From: JAJFTV01 sp964426355
Lineage (GTDB): Bacteria; Chloroflexota; Anaerolineae; Anaerolineales; Anaerolineaceae
Assembly: GCA_964426355.1 (NCBI GenBank)
Contig: CAYRRA010000160.1
Coordinates: 1 to 10,341 of the forward strand
Direction of reading: 5' to 3'
Length of the DNA stretch: 10,341 bases
The position numbers were made by a program, and so were the translations under genes. Shown here piece by piece: positions 1 to 6,592 of the stretch; within the stretch, counting starts at the first letter, position 1, and each line of letters begins with the position of its first letter. Under the pieces are notes generated by a model that had not been told where the DNA came from, searched no databases, and saw only the letters and a list, made by a program, of their open reading frames with translations.

Positions 1-896
1 TCAGCGGCTCCGCAAAACACTTTCACGGGCATATTGTGCCTCATCGCAACTGCCACATCAGGCAGAAGATGAAAATATACATCTGCTCGTCGTGTGGTTT
101 TATAAAGACCCGGTCTTACCAATACATTTCCACGTTGGATTTGGTCTACATCGATACCGGAAACATTTACGGCTGTACGCGTTCCCGGGAATGCTCTTTC
201 TTCCTTCTTCTTATGTGTTTGCAAACCGCGAACACGTCCCCGCAGTCCTTGAGGCAGAATCTCAACCTCATCACCCACCGATAATATGCCATCCAAAAGC
301 GTACCCGTTACAACCGTACCAAATCCGGAAATGGTAAAAACCCTGTCAATTGAAAGTCGCGGACGACCCAGATCGAGACGTTCCGGTGTTTTCGCCAGGC
401 GTTTTTCCAACGCAGCCAATAGCTGATCGATGCCGGTGGAATTTCGGGCGGATACGCGAATCACGGGCGCGTCCTCCAGGACAGTCCCCATAAACACCTG
501 CTCCAGGTCCTCCTCAACCATATCCAGCCATTGAGGGTCATCTACCATATCCGTTTTTGTCAGGGCAACAACCCCTCCAGGTATTTGAAGCAGGTCAAGT
601 ATGGCGAGATGCTCCCTGGTTTGCGGCATTACACCCTCATCTGCCGCTACAACAAAGACGACCGCATCGATGCCGCCCACACCAGCCAACATATTCTCAA
701 TAAAATCACGATGTCCGGGCACATCAACGATGCCCACCTCTTCGCCATTTGGCAGCGTCATCCAGGCAAAACCCAATTCAATCGTCATTTCACGCAGTTG
801 CTCTTCTTTGAGACGATCAGGGTTAATCCCCGTTAGCGCCTTGACGAGAGTAGATTTACCATGATCGACGTGCCCAGCCGTGCCAATTACCCGCAT
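1..896 (-). CDS. selB: Selenocysteine-specific elongation factor SelB, N-terminal part, cut by the window edge
   Basis: SelB is a cytoplasmic GTPase that brings selenocysteinyl-tRNA(Sec) to UGA codons marked by a SECIS hairpin. The frame is open from ATG at 896 to base 1 (298 codons), so the C-terminal winged-helix domains that bind SECIS RNA are not visible. Seen in the protein: P-loop GHVDHGKST (residues 8-16), switch-I Thr in REMTIELGFAW (T38), DVPGH (58-62), FIENMLAG, and the guanine-specificity motif TKTD (113-116). A domain-2 beta-barrel follows with SGFGTVVTGTLLDG. The TKxD form and the MTIELG motif separate SelB from EF-Tu, which has NKxD. The start lies 10 bases after the stop of the coiled-coil gene, so the two are almost certainly co-transcribed. 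SelB in the genome implies that UGA is decoded as selenocysteine somewhere. No tRNA-Sec, selA or selD is visible here. Confidence 0.95.
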   Translation of the reverse strand, partial: MRVIGTAGHVDHGKSTLVKALTGINPDRLKEEQLREMTIELGFAWMTLPNGEEVGIVDVPGHRDFIENMLAGVGGIDAVVFVVAADEGVMPQTREHLAILDLLQIPGGVVALTKTDMVDDPQWLDMVEEDLEQVFMGTVLEDAPVIRVSARNSTGIDQLLAALEKRLAKTPERLDLGRPRLSIDRVFTISGFGTVVTGTLLDGILSVGDEVEILPQGLRGRVRGLQTHKKKEERAFPGTRTAVNVSGIDVDQIQRGNVLVRPGLYKTTRRADVYFHLLPDVAVAMRHNMPVKVFCGAA

Positions 897-906
897 GGCA
901 ACAAAC

Positions 907-2085
907 CTATGAAATATCACCGAAGGATTGATTATGCTCTTCCAGCAAGTCGTTGGAAATGTTTATAATTTTCTGCAAACGGGTTTTCGTATCAGTAACA
1001 ACCTGCAGGGTAAGGTCACGTACTTCCTGGCTGATATCTTCAAGAAGCACCAACCGTTCTGTATGTTTTTCGATGACACGGTTGACCTCGCGGAATTGTT
1101 CGTCCTGCCCCAATGTGTAATTCGTCCAGCGTTTCTGATCATCTGCTTTGAAAGCAACCCATTCCTGCCTGAACCGCTCCTCAACCAGTCGTTGAAGCTC
1201 GGTAATCTCATTCACCCTTCGCTCGAACGTTTGGGTGATTTCATCGAATGCAGCCTGAGACCGTTTAAGGGTGCGGTTCATGGCATCCATCGATTGAAGC
1301 TGCGTGTTCATTTCGTTCGCCTGCTTGGTAATTTCCGAAAAGCGTGTCTGCCAATCCTTCCAAACTCGCTCCCTGTCTACCTGATACATATTTTGCCGTT
1401 CGATAAAAGCCGTTTGTGCCTGGCGTCTTTCTGCCTCCGAAGCCTGCACTTCATTGACCCTCATATCCAGTCGCCGGAAGGTTTCGGAAACAAGGTCTAA
1501 TTTACCGCGCTGTTCATCACTGCGCTTTCTTAATGCAGCCACTTCCGCTTGCAAATCCACAATTCGTTTCGAATCCTGCCGCAGGTTTTCTTCAAATAAC
1601 CGCCGTGAACGTTTTTCATCTTCGTCACTGCGCGTGTATTGTTCAATTTTTGCTTCAATTTCCTCAATCAGCCTGGATAATCTGAATTCTTCCTCAACGC
1701 GCAGTTGCAGGTTTTTTTTGATCTCCGAAATCGAGTCAAGAGCCAGGCGTGTCTCGGCAATGGATTTTGATAATTCTTCATAATCAGCCCTGCGGAGTTT
1801 TTCAACTTCGCGGTCCTTGTCGCTGCGTTGTTTTTCAATACCATCAATGGATCGACCAAAATCAACCTTGACCTGTGCAATATCCGCTTCGATCTGGTCA
1901 AAACGAGACATCATCACGGAAAGTCGGGATGTCTCGCTTTCCAACTCTTTTACCCGTTTCATCAATGCAGCTTTATCGCCTTCAAGCACAATCAACCGAT
2001 CTTCAATTGATGCGAGGAGGGTTTTATCCTTGCGACGTTCGTCATCCAGCCATTCGATGCGTTTTATCAGTTGATCTTGTTCCAT
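907..2085 (-). CDS. Cytoplasmic coiled-coil protein of unknown function, upstream of selB
   Basis: A 392-residue protein with no membrane segment, no signal peptide and no catalytic motif that I recognise. Nearly the whole length is heptad-like and rich in Glu, Arg, Lys, Gln and Leu, so a long, probably oligomeric helical rod is expected. Two aromatic segments interrupt the pattern: DRERVWKDW (237-245) and DDQKRWTNY (315-323). They share a D-x4-W-x2-W/Y spacing and may be a degenerate internal repeat or binding sites. The ATG at 2085 has an AAGGTG ribosome site (2090-2095) four bases upstream. The gene is the first of a two-gene unit with selB (10-base gap) and lies behind a promoter near 2230. 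Resemblance to SMC-like or myosin-like proteins is probably only compositional. A role linked to SelB or selenoprotein synthesis is a guess from context alone. Confidence 0.85.
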   Translation of the reverse strand: MEQDQLIKRIEWLDDERRKDKTLLASIEDRLIVLEGDKAALMKRVKELESETSRLSVMMSRFDQIEADIAQVKVDFGRSIDGIEKQRSDKDREVEKLRRADYEELSKSIAETRLALDSISEIKKNLQLRVEEEFRLSRLIEEIEAKIEQYTRSDEDEKRSRRLFEENLRQDSKRIVDLQAEVAALRKRSDEQRGKLDLVSETFRRLDMRVNEVQASEAERRQAQTAFIERQNMYQVDRERVWKDWQTRFSEITKQANEMNTQLQSMDAMNRTLKRSQAAFDEITQTFERRVNEITELQRLVEERFRQEWVAFKADDQKRWTNYTLGQDEQFREVNRVIEKHTERLVLLEDISQEVRDLTLQVVTDTKTRLQKIINISNDLLEEHNQSFGDIS

Positions 2086-2123
2086 ATCACACCTTGTTCA
2101 TTCCATTTCATTTCAATAGTGTA

Positions 2124-2165
2124 ATCTCACTGGTCGTATCTTTCTTTTTTGCTCACCAGCGAGAT
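2124..2165 (-). promoter_or_regulatory. 11-bp hairpin in the 5' leader of the coiled-coil/selB operon
   Basis: In the minus-strand RNA, bases 2165-2155 (ATCTCGCTGGT) pair with 2134-2124 (ACCAGTGAGAT). This gives 11 pairs including one G-U, around a 20-base A-rich loop. An overlapping alternative also exists: GTATCT next to the 5' arm can pair with AGATAC in the loop. No U-run follows in the direction of transcription, so this is not an intrinsic terminator. It lies between the predicted start point (about 2220) and the ribosome site at 2090. A regulatory role is inference. Confidence 0.4.
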
Positions 2166-2226
2166 ACCCGAGATATATAAAATAATACCATCCAATCAAA
2201 ACAGGAAAAGGATTCTTAACGATTGC

Positions 2227-2255
2227 ATTATACCAAATCGCTCTCACACAATCAC
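2227..2255 (-). promoter_or_regulatory. Extended -10 promoter for the coiled-coil/selB operon
   Basis: On the minus strand, a perfect TATAAT (2232-2227) is preceded by TGG, giving the extended -10 form TGnTATAAT. A half-matching -35, GTGATT (2255-2250), lies 17 bases upstream. Transcription should start near 2220, leaving a leader of about 130 bases before the ATG at 2085. The element lies just after the stop codon of the NuoN-like gene, which separates the two minus-strand operons. I saw no clear terminator between them, so some read-through is possible. Confidence 0.5.
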
Positions 2256-2269
2256 ATAAATCCAATATT

Positions 2270-3655
2270 TTACAAATTCACAAAAGCATTTAACAAGTCT
2301 TTCATTGAATCAAGCAGCCACACCGGCGTCAGCCCGATTAGAATCAATGCCAGCACACCGATCAGAAGCAATACCACATGCTGCCAGTTTTCGCTCCACT
2401 GCCATTCCCTTTGGGTAGGGGTAATTAATGTCAGCATCGTACGGATGCTTGCCATCATCAAGCCAATACTGCCCACAAGCGCCCAAACCACAACAGATAA
2501 CGATTGCTGAGCCAGGTTTTCCAGGAGAACCTGGCGGAGTGGGAATACCGCCAGCAGCGGTAAACCACTCAAGGTAAACGAAGCTGCGATCATGGCAATA
2601 CTGCTGATCGGTTTTCTTCTAACCAAGCCGGTGAGATTTTCATAATCATACGTTTCCACGTCGAGACCTGATAAAGCCAATGACCACACCGCCAGTGCGA
2701 TGATACGCGGCATAAACATGGATACATACACCTGATAGCCAATATGCGATCGAAGGCTTAACGCCAGCAGAGAAAACCCAATTTCGACAATAATGGCATA
2801 CCCAATGATACGAGAGACATTTTTCTGAAAAGCAGACCAGATGCCACCGGTTGCCACCATGATAATGCCCACCAGCCTGAACACCTGTTGAAAATCAGCA
2901 AACCCGCGCAGCCAGGCAAAAGCGTTGATGAAATCCAATCCCAACAAGAGAACCACCAACGGAAGAAAGTTGAGCATAAATCCTGCCTGAAAGGGAAAAA
3001 CCTCGGAGAATAACAACGGTATCCAGGTGTAAAAGGGGAATATTGCCAGCCAAAAAGCAAAACCCAAACCCAAAAAAACAAGCGCCTGCATGGTCAGGGC
3101 TGTATCAGCAGGATTCGCTTCCACCTGCCCGGCAGCCCATCCAGCAAACAGAATGAGCATCATCCCGAAGGTTTGAAAAATCAGATACCGCAAAATTCCA
3201 TGCCCAACCCGTGTTCCTGCGGGCAATAGAAGCGGTATGCTGATCAGGACAATAATTTCCACAATCAATGCAGCGTACAGAAAAGGCTCCACTGCCAAAG
3301 CAGCGATGGCAAGTGGGATAATCACCATACCGAGCGGGACAAAAGCTGCGTTCTTCTTGAGCACCCCTTCCCCAAAAAACCAGAAGGCGCCGATCCCATA
3401 CAGGAAGGTCAGAAGAAAACGGTCGCCGTTGTTAATCACCAGTCGCCGCCCTAGAATTGAAAATATTGGCGAGATCTCGCCGTTAAACGGTCCCAACTTA
3501 ATTAAAGCGCCAATGGGAAAATACCATGCCAATAGTGCCAGGAGCAAACAAGAAATCGTCGCCGCCAACACGACTGCCATGCGATATGTACGAAACACCC
3601 ACAGCGCTACCCCAATAAAAAGGGGCACAAAAATCCATATCAACGGCGCGCTCAT
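2270..3655 (-). CDS. NuoN/HyfF-type antiporter-like membrane subunit with altered proton-channel residues
   Basis: A 461-residue polytopic membrane protein, about 12-14 hydrophobic segments, of the Proton_antipo_M type (complex I subunits L/M/N, Mrp and Hyf relatives). Landmarks: TM5-type Glu in LIVEIIVLI (E133); a TM7-TM8 region FWLAIFPFYTWIP (201-213) that aligns without gaps to the NuoN pattern FKLxLVPFHLWTP; FQKNVSRIIGYAIIVEIG (276-293), matching the QKDLKRLLAYSSVSHMG region; and SGLPLLAVFPLRQ (363-375), matching the AGIP...GFxGK TM12 region. The TM7 lysine is Trp (W202), the TM12 lysine is Arg (R374), the TM10 His is Glu (E291), and the TM8 stretch 222-240 has no charged residue. Family members of known function move protons or sodium across the membrane; whether this one can is uncertain. 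Its ATG overlaps the previous stop (ATGA). It is the last gene of the membrane module. Confidence 0.85.
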   Translation of the reverse strand: MSAPLIWIFVPLFIGVALWVFRTYRMAVVLAATISCLLLALLAWYFPIGALIKLGPFNGEISPIFSILGRRLVINNGDRFLLTFLYGIGAFWFFGEGVLKKNAAFVPLGMVIIPLAIAALAVEPFLYAALIVEIIVLISIPLLLPAGTRVGHGILRYLIFQTFGMMLILFAGWAAGQVEANPADTALTMQALVFLGLGFAFWLAIFPFYTWIPLLFSEVFPFQAGFMLNFLPLVVLLLGLDFINAFAWLRGFADFQQVFRLVGIIMVATGGIWSAFQKNVSRIIGYAIIVEIGFSLLALSLRSHIGYQVYVSMFMPRIIALAVWSLALSGLDVETYDYENLTGLVRRKPISSIAMIAASFTLSGLPLLAVFPLRQVLLENLAQQSLSVVVWALVGSIGLMMASIRTMLTLITPTQREWQWSENWQHVVLLLIGVLALILIGLTPVWLLDSMKDLLNAFVNL

Positions 3656-4239
3656 GCTTCTTTCTCCAAAGAAGGTACTGTGAGAAGATAAGAACCGGCT
3701 AAAGCTAATCCCATGGTAATCACCGCAAGAAGACCGGCGACTAAAGTTGAATTTTCCAACACGGCATAGAGAATTTCAAACCCAGAAAGCAGTGTAAACA
3801 AACTTAATAAGAGCCTGGAGATATGGGTGGATAAACCCAACTGCAGCAAACCCATCCCGATTAAGATCAGCCCGCCCCATATTAACACCATGCCGGTTGG
3901 GATAAGTTCGACAAGTTCAGGGGCAATCGATATTACCAGTAAACCCACCAGAACAGCCCCCAGCAAGCGGATGATTAAACCGGTGAGACTGGAAAAACGA
4001 TTATCTTGATAATCATTTCCAGGTTGAGATGCCCCAATCAAAGCAGTAGACATCCACCCCACAACCAGTTTCACGGCTGCCAGGGTAATCGTCCAAACCA
4101 GACCAACCAGCCAAAAAACCGCCAGGTATTGCACTGCCAATGCAATCATGCTGTACCGCCAGTTTTGGCTGATTAAGAGGAAAATAGACGATGCCCCCAG
4201 TAAAATCACGGCGATAACCGAAATCACATCGATAATCAT
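3652..4239 (-). CDS. NuoK/HyfE-like small membrane subunit
   Basis: A 195-residue protein with about six hydrophobic segments. I chose ATG 4239 because GGAGG lies six bases upstream and the start overlaps the previous stop as ATGA. A longer frame from 4296 would begin with a hydrophilic, His/Arg-rich tail that is only the previous gene read in another frame. The second half resembles NuoK and the C-terminal half of HyfE. GFEILYAVLENS (153-164) has intramembrane Glu at 155 and 162, comparable with NuoK IELMLNA or HyfE GFxVLENG, and a late TMGLALAGSYLL recalls NuoK IGLALL. The first half (NWRYSMIALAVQYLAVF) also recalls HyfE. In complex I-like machines this subunit sits between antiporter subunits and links their charged axes. 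The next gene starts by another ATGA overlap at 3655. Assignment rests on short hydrophobic similarity and gene order. Confidence 0.7.
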   Translation of the reverse strand: MIIDVISVIAVILLGASSIFLLISQNWRYSMIALAVQYLAVFWLVGLVWTITLAAVKLVVGWMSTALIGASQPGNDYQDNRFSSLTGLIIRLLGAVLVGLLVISIAPELVELIPTGMVLIWGGLILIGMGLLQLGLSTHISRLLLSLFTLLSGFEILYAVLENSTLVAGLLAVITMGLALAGSYLLTVPSLEKEA

Positions 4240-5837
4240 ACCCCTCCTCCTGGTGCGATGATGGTGATCAACATTGTCAGTAACAAAAATACCCACAATA
4301 TGCCGCCATCCCCTTCAAGAAGCAGGGTAATCCCGTTTACCACCCATCTCAATCCTAAAAATGTCCATTTGGATAGATGGTACATCCAACGCAGGCTAAA
4401 AAATCCTGCCAGTGGACCGCTGATAATCTTGCGATTCCTCACCAAAAAGGCTATCACCTTCCCGGGAAACCCTCGGGCAAATATCTCTCGCATCCAGAGG
4501 GTATATCCCACGCCAATCACAACCAGCGGAACAATACTTGCCCACCAAACACCCACAGTATAAGACCCGGTCCAACCCCAGGTAGCGATGATCCACTGTG
4601 AAAAGATCAACATCAGAAGACCTGCCGGGTAAACCGCTTGAATCCATCGCTCTAATTGGTCATAAGTTTCACCAGGTGAGAAAAGATGCTTTACTAAACC
4701 AATGATAAGGAGAATATGAACGATAAAGTAAACCGGGCTGAACCAATCAAAAGGCGCATTGACGAGACCCAACCAACCGCCTGCTGCTGGCGTGAAAGGC
4801 AAGCCGATAATGCCTAAAATAGCCAGGGCAGGAATATATTGAATACGGACGTTGCGTGCAGAATACAACCCCAGAATACCGCCAATCAAAATCAGTACCA
4901 GCCCCCATACCAAAGCAGTCACCTGATGACCACGCAATATACTTGCCACAGCCAAGCCAGCAACGGCAATCACCCAGAAAGGACGTGCCTCAAGGTCATC
5001 CCGTGAACTGACAAACAGAATTGCCCCATATAATGCTGCAAAGCTGGTCAATGCTAACACAACGAAATGCCAGTTTTCTGGTAGAAAAGTATCTGGAAGC
5101 CGTACCAGAATGGCAAGTGCTGAAGCAGGTTCCACACTGCGCAGGATAGTCCCTAGTTCTCGCCGGAAACGAAAATCCTGTGGATATGGCAGGTGGCGGG
5201 GCAGAACCCCCAACCGCATGATGGCTCCCACAAATAGCAACAATCCTGCACGCGTTGAAATTTGGGAAAAACTCAATACATTTCCTTCTGCCCGGCTGAT
5301 GATCAACGCTGTTGCGATGGCAAAAATTCCGATCAATCTGGCAGAAAAAGAGAAAATGATGGCACGCATCTGATCAGGTTGATGAATCGCTCGCTGTAAA
5401 ATGATTAACTCTCCAAGGTCAATCAACGTCCAGGTTAAAATAATCGTCAGCGGTGTGGCAGCAATCACAGTAAGGAAACCGAACCCGGCGATGATCAGGT
5501 TAACACCCCAGACAGCCGGTCCAGTGGATTGGTATAGACGCGCCGATGAAGTAAAAATGACTGCCACAATTAAGGAGGTTAAACCGAATGCAAAGGGCCA
5601 TGAAATCAGGTCAAGTTGAAATCCCAGAATATTGGTCAACTTTTCAATCGGGTTCCACCCGATGAGAAAAAGTGGAAGAGGGGTTATCCAATGCAAAACC
5701 AGCGTCAACACCCAGGCAGAGACGGATGCAATGGCGGCGATAAGCCATGGGATACCAAGACCTTTTCTGAATTGATAGAGCAAAATTACAGTAAAACCGG
5801 CAAGAATTAGAATACCCGCTGGAATCAATGCGATCAT
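4236..5837 (-). CDS. NuoL/NuoM (HyfD)-type antiporter-like membrane subunit, divergent
   Basis: A 533-residue polytopic membrane protein. LGFQLDLISWPFAFGLTSLIVAV (71-93) fits the LGFxLDGLSxxFxxL TM3 region of NuoL/NuoM. GAIMRLGVLPRHLPYP (204-219) fits GAIGKSAQLPLHTWLPD, with the TM7 lysine replaced by Arg (R208). EPASALAILVRLPD (236-249) fits TPVSALIHAATMVTAG...AR but lacks about ten residues, including the His. TM5 reads WTLIDLGEL (136-144), with Thr where WE normally carries the Glu and with D140 and E143 one turn further. IGLPFTPAAGGWLG (344-357) fits the TM12 GIPPFAGFWSK region without its lysine. A C-terminal part, WMYHLSKWTFLGLRWVV..., may be amphipathic, loosely recalling the lateral helix of NuoL; this is a guess. 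The fold seems to be kept while the canonical proton residues are changed. GGGGAG lies 11 bases before ATG 5837, and the start overlaps an upstream mini-ORF. Confidence 0.8.
   Translation of the reverse strand: MIALIPAGILILAGFTVILLYQFRKGLGIPWLIAAIASVSAWVLTLVLHWITPLPLFLIGWNPIEKLTNILGFQLDLISWPFAFGLTSLIVAVIFTSSARLYQSTGPAVWGVNLIIAGFGFLTVIAATPLTIILTWTLIDLGELIILQRAIHQPDQMRAIIFSFSARLIGIFAIATALIISRAEGNVLSFSQISTRAGLLLFVGAIMRLGVLPRHLPYPQDFRFRRELGTILRSVEPASALAILVRLPDTFLPENWHFVVLALTSFAALYGAILFVSSRDDLEARPFWVIAVAGLAVASILRGHQVTALVWGLVLILIGGILGLYSARNVRIQYIPALAILGIIGLPFTPAAGGWLGLVNAPFDWFSPVYFIVHILLIIGLVKHLFSPGETYDQLERWIQAVYPAGLLMLIFSQWIIATWGWTGSYTVGVWWASIVPLVVIGVGYTLWMREIFARGFPGKVIAFLVRNRKIISGPLAGFFSLRWMYHLSKWTFLGLRWVVNGITLLLEGDGGILWVFLLLTMLITIIAPGGGV
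4246..4250 (-). promoter_or_regulatory. Ribosome site deciding the start of the NuoK/HyfE-like gene
   Basis: GGAGG on the minus strand, six bases before ATG 4239. It lies inside the last codons of the upstream gene and encodes part of its PGGGV tail. With the ATGA overlap, it supports a 195-residue product and translational coupling. Confidence 0.75.
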
Positions 5838-5890
5838 AACCAGGATTTCTCCCCAATGAGGAACAAGGTATAAGCTCGATACTTTTTCAT
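5834..5890 (-). CDS. Possible 18-residue coupling or leader peptide between the WYRIP gene and the NuoL/M-like gene
   Basis: This frame runs ATG 5890 to TGA 5834 and encodes MKKYRAYTLFLIGEKSWL. Its ATG follows the previous gene's TAG with no gap (TAGATG) and has AGGA four bases upstream. Its TGA overlaps the next ATG as ATGA, as at the two other junctions of this operon. It therefore fills exactly the 53-base gap. It may be a real short peptide, a device that carries ribosomes to the next start, or chance. It has a basic N-terminus and a short hydrophobic middle. I do not recognise the peptide. Confidence 0.35.
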   Translation of the reverse strand: MKKYRAYTLFLIGEKSWL

Positions 5891-6478
5891 CTAGTCCTGA
5901 ATATGTGTGTGGGGGTCAACCTGGCTGGTCAAACCGGTCAACAATGCAAGGATGGAGGGGTCAAGCTCAAAATCGTCCTCTGGAAGTTTGCTGGCAAGGT
6001 AAGAATTTGAGCGAATGGCGCGCTCTCGTAATGATTGCCACAACAACTGTCGTTCATCCGATTTGACCACAAGATCGCGCAGTCGGGCGGCTTTCTGAAA
6101 TAGTTCTCCGGTAGTGTACAGAAAGGTAATCCTTTTCCAATGATCTGCCTGGATGGGTTTGTCCAGGGGAATCAACGGACCGATGGAAATTTTGTAATAT
6201 TCTTCCTGTGCACGTGGATGCTCCGGCTGGCTGCGAAGCAGCTCGCTTCTCGTCGTCAATTCATGCCCTAGAACCATACAAAAAAATTCAATCCTCCAAC
6301 AATGTGATTCTCCAAAAGATTCGGGCTGGTAAAAAGCTAAAAAATCCACATCCACAACCTTTGGGGCAGTGCGCAATGGAATGCGATACCACCCTAACAA
6401 TCTGGCAATCTCCAGGTCGCGTGGTGATGGCATGATACACACCATGCCTAACATCTCAGTTGAGAGTTGAGAGTTCAT
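5891..6478 (-). CDS. Hypothetical soluble protein with WYRIP and HPRA motifs, first gene of the membrane-module operon
   Basis: I do not recognise the family. With the start at ATG 6478 (GGGA five bases upstream) the protein has 195 residues, no membrane segment and no signal peptide. Motif-like stretches suggest a compact conserved domain: PRDLEIARLLGWYRIP (18-34), VDFLAFYQPESFG (44-56), HPRA (87-90), YYKISIGPL (94-102) and RITFLYTT (116-123), followed by a charged helical C-terminus. Several alternative starts are in frame (6514, 6499, 6454, 6445); the first conserved-looking block begins only at residue 18, so any of them is possible. The stop is followed at once by a mini-ORF that leads into the NuoL/M-like gene, which makes co-translation with the membrane module likely. 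It is divergent from ade. The mix of aromatic, Asp/Glu and Lys residues might suit a nucleic acid-acting or ligand-binding domain, but I see no diagnostic catalytic triad. Confidence 0.75.
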   Translation of the reverse strand: MNSQLSTEMLGMVCIMPSPRDLEIARLLGWYRIPLRTAPKVVDVDFLAFYQPESFGESHCWRIEFFCMVLGHELTTRSELLRSQPEHPRAQEEYYKISIGPLIPLDKPIQADHWKRITFLYTTGELFQKAARLRDLVVKSDERQLLWQSLRERAIRSNSYLASKLPEDDFELDPSILALLTGLTSQVDPHTHIQD

Positions 6479-6525
6479 TTTTTCCCATTTCAATACCATC
6501 TCAAAAAAACACAAAACAGAGAGGA

Positions 6526-6532
6526 TATAATA
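6526..6532. promoter_or_regulatory. AT-rich -10-like core between divergent genes
   Basis: ATATAATA reads TATAAT on the plus strand (6526-6531) and TATTAT on the minus strand (6532-6527). It could serve the minus-strand operon, with a start near 6520 and a leader of about 40 bases, and less probably ade, which starts 150 bases away. I found no good -35 on either strand, so this is a weak call. Confidence 0.25.
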
Positions 6533-6592
6533 ATGTTACGCTAATCATCATCTAATTTTGCCACAACCTGGAAATAAGCCACAATCAGGCAG

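Noticed and set aside
36..864. Several plus-strand frames of 80-100 codons
   Set aside because: They are shadows of selB, whose minus-strand frame carries the complete set of GTPase motifs.
928..1500. 190-codon open frame on the plus strand
   Set aside because: It is antisense to the coiled-coil gene, has no recognisable protein features, and arises from the biased codons of the helical rod.
2086..2269. Possible tRNA-Sec (selC) near selB
   Set aside because: I found no GGTTCGA-type T-loop, no acceptor pairing and no UCA anticodon arm in this gap.
4240..4296. Longer start for the NuoK/HyfE-like gene at 4296
   Set aside because: The extra 19 residues are hydrophilic and come from out-of-frame reading of the upstream gene. 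ATG 4239 has GGAGG and an ATGA overlap.
2270..5837. Mrp sodium/proton antiporter operon
   Set aside because: No MrpB, E, F or G-type genes are present, and the NuoK-like protein is nearly twice MrpC length. The order and lengths fit HyfD-E-F better.
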